DNA of 64,000 bases from Notospermus geniculatus (Eukaryota; Nemertea; Pilidiophora; Heteronemertea; Lineidae), in the NCBI GenBank assembly GCA_002633025.1, contig NMRB01000202.1, forward strand, positions 109,615-173,614, written 5' to 3'. Each line of letters begins with the position of its first letter. Position 1 is the stretch's first letter. The translations under genes and the position numbers were made by a program. The notes under the pieces are model-generated. The model did not search any database. It saw only the letters and a program-made list of their open reading frames with translations, and had not been told where the DNA came from. Shown piece by piece: positions 46,112-55,947 of the stretch.

Positions 46112-47103
46112 ACGTTACTTTTGACGTGTATTACATCACACTCTATGGATTTGGGCCTTGGACAAGTCACTTCACTGCTGTAGTCAGTTCAATGGCTTGA
46201 TCCGGGTTCGTCTTTCCATTATACATTGATGTAGTATTAATTATTATAGCAACTTGATGCAGGTTTAGAATCTTGCTTTTCATTTTGGTCTTCTTGTTGT
46301 GTTGATAAGAAGTGATGTGTCTATTTATTGTGCCATTATTGAGGCTTACAGTCTCATTTAGTCAGACAAGACAGTCTTTCACCTCAAAAATTGCCTTCGT
46401 GGACAATCGGTTTTCATAAATCTACGTACATACTACAAGACAGTAGGTAAAAGACAGTTCAACTAACAAAACAAAGCCATATGGAATCGATCAACCTGCC
46501 CTAGTCCTAGGGATTGGCAGTAATGGCATGGATTAAACTTGCCAAAAATTGAGAGAAAGTTGAGCAAATTTTCACAAGTACTTAATTGCCAAAACCAGAT
46601 TGGTAAATGCACGAATCATGAAACAGTACTCCTGCAAATGATCAAAACATTATCATTGTAAATGTCTGAGATACGGGGTATTTATCTTTCCTACATGTAA
46701 ATCAAAAGGAGGCAATAAATTCTAAATGTATTGCTTTAAATTCATTGAACTTTGTCAAAGGGAATGTGTCATTGCTCATGGATGCATATTGTTCAGTGAA
46801 TGGAGATTTTGGAACTTCTCAGCTTGTATGAGATTCTTTGATCGCCCACTGCTGCACATTTAAGAGTAAACCACGCTGTGGGTTGGCCAGTGGGCTGTCT
46901 CAGAGATAGAGTGGAAAAAATGGTGCGTGCAGTCTTCTGAAGTGTGATTAACATCTGAATGATGTGATGATTAACATGATGTTACTTATGAGGCATTCCT
47001 TAATCACCAAGGGTTAAAATGCCTTTGGTCCCAGCTCTCTCGGAGCATCTGAAGGCGAAGTGACTGCAGGCCCTGAAATTTCAAGATGTGTCATCATGGG
47101 GCT

Positions 47104-47345
47104 TAAGCCTAGTTCACACTTCCACGCAAGACCATTGGCGTCCGACGCGTGATCAAAATCCGGATGCCGACTTTGCGGAATTGATTCATAGTCCAGCGTA
47201 CTTCAGCGACGGCGACCCGTTATGAAATGACTCAAGTAATTACAGCCTCGTGATCGGACGCCGACCAAATTGCATGACAGCTCGGCGTCGAATGCAAGAT
47301 TGGCGATGCCGGTGATAGTCGTGCGTTGAAGTATGAATTAGGCTT
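47104..47345. mobile_element. MITE with 28-bp inverted repeats, GC-rich interior
   Basis: Left end AAGCCTAGTTCACACTTCCA; right end TTGAAGTATGAATTAGGCTT; the match continues through ACGCAAGAC / GTCGTGCGT. The interior is CpG-rich with repeated CGGACGCCGAC-like blocks. It is non-coding and about 242 bp. Confidence 0.8.
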
Positions 47346-48663
47346 CACGCAGCGAAGGGACAAGGAATATCCAGTCCCTTGTTTCTGTTGCTGAACATGT
47401 ATGACACGTAGAATTGCAATATGATGGTGTCTACAACTAAAAGCACAAACTAGTGTATAAATTATGTTGTATACATAAACATACATGTATATGTCCTAAA
47501 ATACACATGTGCGTCATTGTACATATTCATTCACATCTTGTGCACTGAATAATTCTTCATAAATGTCACCCATTCAGTGTTTTACTTTCACCTTTCTAAT
47601 GTTTATGCACCTCATAGCTGTGTTCTTTTCAAGTCTGTAGAATTCTGTCCACAGGGGCTGTTTACAGCTGTAGTGAGTACCTCATTACAAATAGGCCTAG
47701 GCCTACATGCTGTATGTGTGACAGCTGCCTATTTCTCTATTCTCACTGCTGTCAGTGGGGGCGCATGTTCAACTGAAGTATCAGATCTATCATGTACTTC
47801 TGAGTACATTGTCATGTTGACAGTAGCCGTTACTTCAATGAACCACACACCCACTGATTGTCGTTTACAATTGGAGGGCAGTATGAATCACCCTCTTCAG
47901 TTGAATATGGTAGGTAGGCCTACTCTTTGCTGAGTTTACACTTGAATGAAATGATTATGAAAAGTTATGCAATGGTCATACATGAAGATGCTGACATATG
48001 TAGAAATGGGGAGATGTGAAGATGGTAGGGCATTATTTTTTTCGGTTGGGACAAGACTTTTCAAGGGGTGGTGTAAAAAATGTCTATTTTTGGGTATACA
48101 GTATCTCACCTCTGATTTCGACTTAAAATTCTTATTTTTCTTTTTCTTTTTCAACAGACTATCTCTTGTATTTTAGGAGTTCATTTTTTCTCCTCTTTGT
48201 TTCTCCAGTCAGGGTGGCAGTCTATCTGCCCTCAAACCTCTGTTTACTGTATATCTAGTGTTCTGTGATAGACTATGTACATATTCTATGATATACAAAG
48301 TAGGCAATAATACGTTTACACCAAGAGGGGGCGTGATAGTGCGAGTCAAGTCATATCGTCAGCATTGAGGTAAGATCAGCAAGTACCTGCTACATGTACT
48401 TGATCCCAGGAAAGGTCCTGTGGACACCAAAGACAGCATGCTATAATCCTTCTAATTCTTGTTACTGGTCATCTTTAAAGTCAGTCTAGAATTTAGAGTA
48501 TGTGTGGTATATGTTGATATATTGTTATCTTCGTTTAAATTCCTCAAAGACATTGTCAACCACATAGTCAACAAAAGAAATAAGTACGTGTATGTTATTG
48601 CATATCCTCTTGTTGTTCCATCTCAGGCTGCAGTTCCCAAACAGATTCTAAATGTGATACAAA

Positions 48664-48815
48664 CCATTGGAAAATGGGGCTATGGACTGGAGACTCCCCT
48701 GTGGGTTAGAGACTACAGACTGGAGACTCCCCTGTGGGTTAGAGACTATGGACTGGAGACTCCCCTGTGGGTAGAGACTGTGGACTGGAGACTCCCCTGT
48801 GGATTGGGAGGGATC
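48664..48815. repeat. 33-bp minisatellite, 4 units (2 units in the other copy)
   Basis: The unit TATGGACTGGAGACTCCCCT followed by GTGGGTTAGAGAC repeats about four times. The matching site at about 51608-51670 has two. As 33 is a multiple of 3, the frame reads LETPLWVRDYG repeatedly, but there is no sign of coding use. Confidence 0.85.
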
Positions 48816-49268
48816 TAGTCCATGTACGTGCCTAGAGTGGGCCTGGGTTGTCAGCGTGGAGGAATGGAAACATCGGTGCCCGTCACCTTAGTGATTCCAG
48901 GCTCTCTCCGGCTACTCTGGTTTTCTCCTGCTGATGGACAAATCCACTTTAGTTCATTGTGATAGGAAAATAAATGTGCAAAGTGCCTTGGGCAAGGTGT
49001 ATGCCTGGATACTGCTCCAGATGGGGCATGAAGATGTGGCAGAACTGGGGATTATCAAGTCATGATTCTCAGGCATACATGCTTGGGAAGTTGGGGAAGT
49101 ACATGTATGTTCAAAATGCAATGCTGGAAACTACAGCCTGACTGGAATACTCAAAGGGAACTTGTTGATAGTGTAAGAGTTTAAACTTTACCTAAACATG
49201 TTACGAGGCAGTTTACTTCATCAAGGCGTGCTGGATAATTCTGTAAAGTGTGATGTCAGCCTGTGTCA

Positions 49269-49480
49269 ATGACGTCATAGGTTTCCCTCTCTTGGTTGCC
49301 AAGGTCTGTTGCCAGCGACACGAACTGTAGCGAAGCGGCGCTGTGTATGTGTACGGATGGCGATAGAAGACTACGGCTTGAGTTATTACAGTGGCGACAG
49401 CGGTGGGATCAGACACGCAGAATTACGCAGGTTTGGCAATGGGCCTTGGCAACCAAGGGAGATAAAACCTGTGATATCAT
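49269..49480. mobile_element. MITE, family D (left duplicate copy)
   Basis: Left arm ATGACGTCATAGGTTTCCCT continues as CTCTTGGTTGCCAAGG. Right arm CCTTGGCAACCAAGGGAGAT continues as AAAACCTGTGATATCAT. The copy in the right duplicate is at 52182-52392. Confidence 0.8.
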
Positions 49481-49793
49481 AGGCACAACCACAGATCATT
49501 GCAAAAGTTTTGTAAGTTCAAGGATGAACAAAGAATGTGAAGTTGAAATCATGTCTTGTCTTAGTTTATTATTCCCCATCAAGTCAAAATGGAAGGTCCA
49601 TTGAAAGGGCCAGTTTCACTGCAGCAAAAATTGCTATAGCTGATCATCCGGCGACAATAAGTGCCCCAAGACCAACCATATGACAAGAACTAGTAACTCA
49701 CATTTCATGCAATAGCAATAAATTAATCTAATTCATTTTACTTAGACTAAAATTCCTGAGTAGGCCTATACATCATAAGTAACTAGCACCAAT

Positions 49794-50492
49794 TCACAGA
49801 GGCAATCCATCTGTTCCAAGAAGGTGGGGTCCATCTTCAAGCACCTGAGGTCCAGGACCAACCTGAAAGAGAAAAAGGTGCAAGTGTGATTGACAGGTCA
49901 GAGAGTAAGGAAAACTGGTCAGTGATATCCTGGATGTGACGGAAACATTCAGTACCCGTTACTCACCTTGGTCTGTTTGATGTATTTGATAGCACCAGTC
50001 TGAGGTTCAAGCTTCACTTTATTCACGATGTTCTGAAAAATAAATAAAATCAAATCACCATCTGTCGGCCCCAAAGGTGTCCTTGATAGAGTTGTTCCAC
50101 CGTTCTTGATATCTTCCTTTGGACCTCTAACCAATGGGCCTTTCCAGAAATCTCAAATCCAGTAACACCTACCTTTTTCAATTTGATATGTTCATCTGAT
50201 GGGTTCGTGATGTAATGTTCCCCATTGGACAAGGGGAAGAAATGTTCAAGTAGGACTAGGAATGGGGCGACGTTTTCTTCAAGTGTGTAGATACAGGCAT
50301 TGGGTCCAGCATCGAAGGTGTATGCAATCTGAAAGACAGAAAACGTAGACAAACAGGATGGGCTGGTGTCAATTCTCATCACCTGCTGTGGATTCCACTA
50401 ATCTATCTAGAATATCACTATAATAGATACAAATCTCTACTTCCTTACCTTACTAGAGCCAACATAGTCATTATAAGTATGCACAAGGTGGA
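49794..50492 (-). CDS. Second copy of the 3' exons of MVD (partial, cut by the gap)
   Basis: This copy carries a partial exon 8 (50492-50449), exon 9 (50328-50173), exon 10 (50032-49967) and exon 11 (49862-49794), all with intact splice sites and an open frame. They encode [20 protein letters not shown], the catalytic Asp of the FDAGPNA motif, and the VGPGPQVL C-terminus. Compared with the complete gene, the copy has only conservative changes (HYMTN to HYITN, KMKK to KLKK, YIKET to YIKQT, DYLGSS to DYVGSS). The 5' part would lie in the N run, which at 869 bp is too short for the remaining exons as they are spaced in the complete gene. It is therefore either a partial tandem duplication or the other haplotype placed next to the complete gene. 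Confidence 0.75.
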
Positions 50493-51361
50493 NNNNNNNN
50501 NNNNNNNNNNNNNNNNNNNNNNNNNNNNNNNNNNNNNNNNNNNNNNNNNNNNNNNNNNNNNNNNNNNNNNNNNNNNNNNNNNNNNNNNNNNNNNNNNNNN
50601 NNNNNNNNNNNNNNNNNNNNNNNNNNNNNNNNNNNNNNNNNNNNNNNNNNNNNNNNNNNNNNNNNNNNNNNNNNNNNNNNNNNNNNNNNNNNNNNNNNNN
50701 NNNNNNNNNNNNNNNNNNNNNNNNNNNNNNNNNNNNNNNNNNNNNNNNNNNNNNNNNNNNNNNNNNNNNNNNNNNNNNNNNNNNNNNNNNNNNNNNNNNN
50801 NNNNNNNNNNNNNNNNNNNNNNNNNNNNNNNNNNNNNNNNNNNNNNNNNNNNNNNNNNNNNNNNNNNNNNNNNNNNNNNNNNNNNNNNNNNNNNNNNNNN
50901 NNNNNNNNNNNNNNNNNNNNNNNNNNNNNNNNNNNNNNNNNNNNNNNNNNNNNNNNNNNNNNNNNNNNNNNNNNNNNNNNNNNNNNNNNNNNNNNNNNNN
51001 NNNNNNNNNNNNNNNNNNNNNNNNNNNNNNNNNNNNNNNNNNNNNNNNNNNNNNNNNNNNNNNNNNNNNNNNNNNNNNNNNNNNNNNNNNNNNNNNNNNN
51101 NNNNNNNNNNNNNNNNNNNNNNNNNNNNNNNNNNNNNNNNNNNNNNNNNNNNNNNNNNNNNNNNNNNNNNNNNNNNNNNNNNNNNNNNNNNNNNNNNNNN
51201 NNNNNNNNNNNNNNNNNNNNNNNNNNNNNNNNNNNNNNNNNNNNNNNNNNNNNNNNNNNNNNNNNNNNNNNNNNNNNNNNNNNNNNNNNNNNNNNNNNNN
51301 NNNNNNNNNNNNNNNNNNNNNNNNNNNNNNNNNNNNNNNNNNNNNNNNNNNNNNNNNNNNN
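50493..51361. other. Assembly gap (869 N)
   Basis: A run of N. The sequence on its right restarts the segment that begins at 48434. Confidence 1.
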
Positions 51362-52181
51362 CAGCATGCTATAATCCTTCTAATTCTTGTTACTGGTCAT
51401 CTTTAAAGTCAGTCTAGAATTTAGAGTATGTGTGGTATATGTTGATATATTGTTATCTTCGTTTAAATTCCTCAAAGACATTGTCAACCACATAGTCAAC
51501 AAAAGAAATAAGTACGTGTATGTTATTGCATATCCTCTTGTTGTTCCATCTCAGGCTGCAGTTTCCAAACAGATTCTAAATGTGATACAAACCACTGGAA
51601 AATGGGGCTATGGACTGGAGACTCCCCTGTGGGTTAGAGACTATGGACTGGAGACTCCCCTGTGGGTTGGGAGGGATCTACTCCATGTACGAGCCGAGAG
51701 TGGGCCTGGGTTGTCAGCGTGGAGGAATGGAAACATCGGTGCCTGTCACCTTGGTGATTCCAGGTTCAATCCCTGGTTGGACCTGCTGTGATGGAGAAGC
51801 CAACACCGACAGCGCAGGCTTTCACCGGGCACTCTGGTTTCCTCCTGCTGATGGGCAGATCCACTTTAGTTCATTGTGATAGGAAATGTGCAAAGTGCCT
51901 TGGGGAAGGCGTATGCCTGGATACTGCTCCAGATGGAGCATAAAGATGTGTCAGAACTCATCGAACTGGGGATTAACAAGTCATGATACTCAGGCACACA
52001 TGCTTGTGAAGTTGGGGAAGTTATTCAAATGCAATGGTGGAAACTGCAACCTGACTGGAATACTCAAAGGGAACTTGTTGATAGTGTAAGAGTTTAAACT
52101 TTACCTAAACATGTTACGAGGCAGTTTACTTCATCAAGGCGTGCTGGATAATTCTGTAAAGTGTGATGTCAGCCTGTGTCT

Positions 52182-52392
52182 ATGACGTCATAGGTTTCCC
52201 TCTCTTGGTTGCCAAGGTCTGTTGCCAGCGACGCGAACTGTAGCGAAGCGGCACTGTATATGTGTACGGATGGCGATAGAAGACTACGGCTTGAGTTATT
52301 ACAGTGGCGACAGCGGTGGGATCAGACACGCAGAATTACGCAGGTTTGGCAACGGGCCTTGGCAACCAAGGGAGATAAAACTTGTGATATCA
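52182..52392. mobile_element. MITE, family D (right duplicate copy)
   Basis: Same element as 49269-49480, differing by a few substitutions. It lies downstream of the MVD stop codon. Confidence 0.8.
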
Positions 52393-52477
52393 TAGGCACA
52401 ACCACAGATCATTGCGAAAGTTTTGTAAGTTCAAGGATGAACAAAGAATGTGAAGTTGAAATCATGTCTTGTCTTAG

Positions 52478-52483
52478 TTTATT
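52478..52483 (-). terminator. Candidate polyadenylation signal of MVD
   Basis: AATAAA on the minus strand (TTTATT on plus), about 216 bp beyond the MVD stop codon. An equivalent TTTATT is present near 49564 in the left duplicate. Confidence 0.45.
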
Positions 52484-52698
52484 CCCGTCAAGTCAAATAG
52501 AAGGTCCATTGAAAGGGCCAGTTTCACTGCAGCAAAAATTGCTATAGCTGATCATCCGGCGACAATAAGTGCCCCAAGACCAACCATCTGACAAGAACTA
52601 ACTCACATTTCATGCAATAGCAATAAATTAATCTAATTCATTTTACTTCGACTAAAATTCCTGAGTAGGCCTATACATCATAAGTAACTAGCACCAAT

Positions 52699-55600
52699 TC
52701 ACAGAGGCAATCCATCTGTTCCAAGAAGGTGGGGTCCATCTTCAAGCACCTGAGGTCCAGGACCAACCTGAAAGAGAAAAAGGTGCAAGTGTGATTGACA
52801 GGTCAAGAGTAAGGAAAACTATCAGTGATATCCTGGACATGACGGAAACATTCAGTACCCGTTACTCACCTTGGTCTCTTTGATATATTTGATAGCACCA
52901 GTCTGAGGTTCAAGCTTCACTTTATTCACGATGTTCTGAAAAATAAATGAAGAAATCAAATCGCCATCTGTCACTCAGTCCCAAAGGTGTCCTTGATAGA
53001 GTTGTTCCACCGTTCTTGAGATCTTCCCTTTGGACCTCTAACCAATGGGCCCTTCCAAAAATCTCAAATCCAGTAACACCTACCTTTTTCATTTTGATAT
53101 GTTCATCTGATGGGTTCGTCATGTAATGTTCACCATTGGACAAAGGGAAAAAATGTTCAAGTAGGACTAGGAATGGGGCGACGTTTTCTTCAAGTGTGTA
53201 GATACAGGCATTGGGACCAGCATCGAAGGTGTATGCAATCTGAAAGACAGAAAATATAGACAAACAGGATGGGCTGTTTCGATTCTCTTCATCTGCTGCA
53301 AGTCCTGCTGTCATACCATCACAAGTACGGATACAAAATCTATACTTACCTTACTAGAGCCAAGATAATCATTATACGTATGCACAAGGTGGACTATAGC
53401 TTTTGATGTGTCATTCATGTAGTAGATTGGAGGGTAAGTATCCTGGCAGATAGCGTGGAACTGGTTGCTGTCCTGAAATTGAAATAATAAGAAATCAATC
53501 ACACAGGTCACAAGAAAATCCATTTCATACACAACCAAAGTATGAGTAATCAGCAAGGAGTTTAGGATTATCATCCCATTTTGTACCAGAAATGACTGTC
53601 ATTCAGGCCTCAATTTTGCATCTCTTGATATCTGATGGTTAACTTGGACTGACCTTCATTGTGATGTCTGCAAAAGTTTCAAAATCTTTCTTAGCAATCG
53701 CCTCCTTGATATCTTTCATCCTCTGTGGTACCACATGTTTTGCTCGGTAGTTTATTAGGTCTGATGTCTCCACAGATCTCTGCATCCCTGCTGTACTGCC
53801 TGTGATCTTTTTCTGGTCACTAACCTGTTGAAAGAAATTGGGACCTTGAATCAGGACGGTGTACTCCCATTACGCCTACTCCTATTTCGCCTGCTTCCCA
53901 GTTCACCTAACCCATTGCGCCCACTTCCCATTTCGTCTACTTCCTATTTTGCCTAACTCCACATACTGGGCCTCATATCATATGACATACTGTACCACAA
54001 GAATAAGAATCTTCATCTCTGGCCAGTGTGTCTCAGGGAAGCATTGGACGGCGACTGAGTCAGATCCATCAGCCTCTTCTCCCATGGTCCATTCCACAAA
54101 TCCACCAAACATGCTGCGACATGCGCTGCCTGATCCTTGTCTATAAACAGAAACAACAGATATTGATACCCATATCAGAATTGTGCCAACCAGTGAAGGA
54201 ATGCAAAGCCTAGGCGAACAAGTTAAGAGAGACTGGTGGCTTCAGTTCACATGAAATTACCTTGCTAAGTATGATACATTCTCATTCACACCAAACAGTT
54301 TTGCAAGTGATGCAACAAGACATGCATATCCTGCAGCAGACGATGCCAGTCCTGCAGCAGTAGGGAAGTTGTTCTTGGAACAAATATGAACTTTCCAAGA
54401 CAGCATCTTTGTTGAACTATCATCACCATTATGTGGCCTTTTTCTAGCATGTCTTCGAACTGAAAAAGAATGAAAACAGGTTCTAGGAATCACAAAGATA
54501 TTCATCAGTGTTTGAGTCAGTAGGAATCTGGAATGGTTGCATCTGATAACCTGGCCTCCTCTGATTCAGGACGGGACAAGCCATCGGGAATCACAACGGA
54601 GGGAAGATACCTGGATTCACACATTCACACTAAGATAAAACATCTCAGATTGAAGATTGGAATCTGTGATAAGAGGAGCTCCTCACCTTCACTCAGAACA
54701 GTCTGTAATCTTGGATTCTCTATGGACTCTTCTCTGCAAAAAAGAATATGCTAAAAATGAAACAGGTGATTTAAAGGTTTTCGGAGGACACACTCTGAAC
54801 AATGAGAACAAGAAGTTCATCATGATTGGAATTACTTGGATTAAAAGGCATTGAGAGACTTACTTGTCATTCAGCCAAATACGGTCTGTCTTGAAATCTG
54901 GGCTCACTGCTACTGTTGTGGTTGCTCTTAACTGAAAAGTTAACCTTTTTTTTCACTTTTCCTTCACTTCAATTGGAAATATATCACACAGATGATGTCA
55001 TCTCATCACTGTTACATTGTTCTATGAGTTAGGAAGGTGAACAAGCTGTTTAATACCCATATATGCGCGGCCAATAGGCCAAAGTGATACACACAAACAT
55101 GATGATAAGGTTTTCATGCATGACCCAATCAATACTTATGATATAATTAAGAGACCCAGATGTAGGCCTATGTCATGATGTTGCATAATCGGCCTAGGCC
55201 TAGCGGCCTAGGCCTATGACATGTTATTGTACCTAAAGAGACACAGATGTAGGCCTACAGTATAGGCCTACAATACATGTTGCATTAATAGGCCTAAAAA
55301 CAGATCTACCAAGGCCTATTTGTTCTGTTCTAAAACAGACGAGGTTAGGCCTAGAGTTAGGCTTTTAAAAAGGAGATTTCCCTTTTTATCTAGCCGCCTA
55401 CTAATTTTAAATTTCCTGTTAGTAGGCCTAGGCCTAAACCCCCACCTGTTCTTGATCCAGAGTGGCACTCAGTGAAGAATTTATTGGAAGAATCAGGTTC
55501 TCATCTCTTTTACCCCCTGAAATGAAAGTGAAACATATGCTAGCACAGACACAGTGCACTCCATCATGTCAGTGCATGCATGACCAGCTGATGACAGGGC

Positions 55601-55872
55601 GTGGCGTGGACTGGACATGCATGACATGATGATGCACTGCAGATGGACATGATCATGATGATGGTTTGGAATGATGGATGGATTCATTGTTGGATAAAAC
55701 TCTGGTAGACAACATCAGATCAGCATGACAAGATAGAAGTAAACGCCCTAATGAATCAGCGACACTTACAATACTTGATGACGGCAATATTGACCGGAGC
55801 AGTGCATGTTACAAGGAAGAAATTGACATCTTTTTCGGGAGAAATCACCTGAACGTGTGCCACATCCGCCAT
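52699..55872 (-). CDS. MVD: Diphosphomevalonate decarboxylase (mevalonate pathway)
   Basis: MVD converts mevalonate diphosphate to isopentenyl diphosphate with ATP, releasing CO2. Eleven exons in transcript order: 55872-55770, 55516-55446, 54931-54864, 54733-54687, 54459-54261, 54140-53996, 53824-53654, 53472-53350, 53239-53084, 52935-52870, 52767-52699. All phases agree and give 405 aa (human 400). Family blocks: [20 protein letters not shown] near the N-terminus, [11 protein letters not shown], the GHMP ATP-binding loop [12 protein letters not shown] (129-140), SGSACRS with Arg171, [39 protein letters not shown] with Asp315, and VGPGPQVL at the end. Ser137, Arg171 and Asp315 correspond to human Ser127, Arg161 and Asp305, all shifted by ten. 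The start ATG at 55872 is 75 bp from the METTL17 start on the other strand. The enzyme looks complete and active. A copy of the last exons lies downstream. Confidence 0.96.
53862..53965. repeat. 18-bp-type degenerate tandem repeat
   Basis: Variants of CCCATTTCGCCTACTTCC repeat about five times within MVD intron 6. The array is degenerate and non-coding. Confidence 0.7.
54932..55445. other. MVD intron 2 rich in TAGGCCTA motifs
   Basis: The half from about 55160 to 55440 contains many AGGCCTA palindromes, some in tandem (TAGGCCTAGCGGCCTAGGCC near 55191). The rest is AT-rich. No exon is seen. Confidence 0.6.
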
Positions 55873-55947
55873 GATGATCAGACGATATCGTCTGCACTAC
55901 TTCCGCCGGAACTGAAATCGACCAATCAAAAGGCCAGAAAATCCAAG
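55873..55947. promoter_or_regulatory. 75-bp bidirectional promoter / shared 5' region of MVD and METTL17
   Basis: The two start codons point away from each other with only 75 bp between them. The sequence contains CpG-rich ACTTCCGCCGGAACTG, which holds back-to-back ETS/GABP-type half sites (ACTTCCG and CGGAA), and GACCAATCAAA, which contains a perfect CCAAT box. No TATA box is seen. GABP and CCAAT (NF-Y) sites are typical of divergent housekeeping promoters. Both 5' UTRs must be short or overlap. Confidence 0.75.

Larger units (their letters stand above)
46003..49793. other. SPIRE 3' UTR and spacer to the MVD-like exons
   Basis: An AATAAA at 46106-46111, about 100 bp after the SPIRE stop, is a good polyadenylation signal. 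The rest holds a MITE (47104), TAGGCCTA-rich DNA, the start of duplicated segment 2 (48434), a 33-bp minisatellite (48664) and a SINE fragment (about 48838-48960). A 118-codon frame at 47577-47933 is not recognised. Confidence 0.6.
48434..50492. repeat. Duplicated segment 2, left copy
   Basis: About 2.06 kb nearly identical to 51362-53393, cut at its right end by the N run. It includes the minisatellite, a SINE, a MITE and the last MVD exons. Differences are single substitutions and indels, including four versus two minisatellite units. Confidence 0.9.
51362..53393. repeat. Duplicated segment 2, right copy
   Basis: Second copy of 48434-50492. It starts at the first base after the gap and runs into exon 8 of the complete MVD gene. 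Its SINE (51712-51880) has a better preserved B box (GGTTCAATCCCTGG) than the left copy, where about 60 bp are missing. Confidence 0.9.

Noticed and set aside
47577-47933. 118-codon frame between SPIRE and MVD
   Set aside because: Unrecognised, contains TAGGCCTA repeat sequence and lies in a probable 3' UTR or spacer.
48459-51791. Duplicate 119- and 134-codon frames with LETPLWVRDYG repeats
   Set aside because: The repetitive part is the 33-bp minisatellite and the rest runs into a SINE. The two copies differ in frame length, as expected for non-coding DNA.
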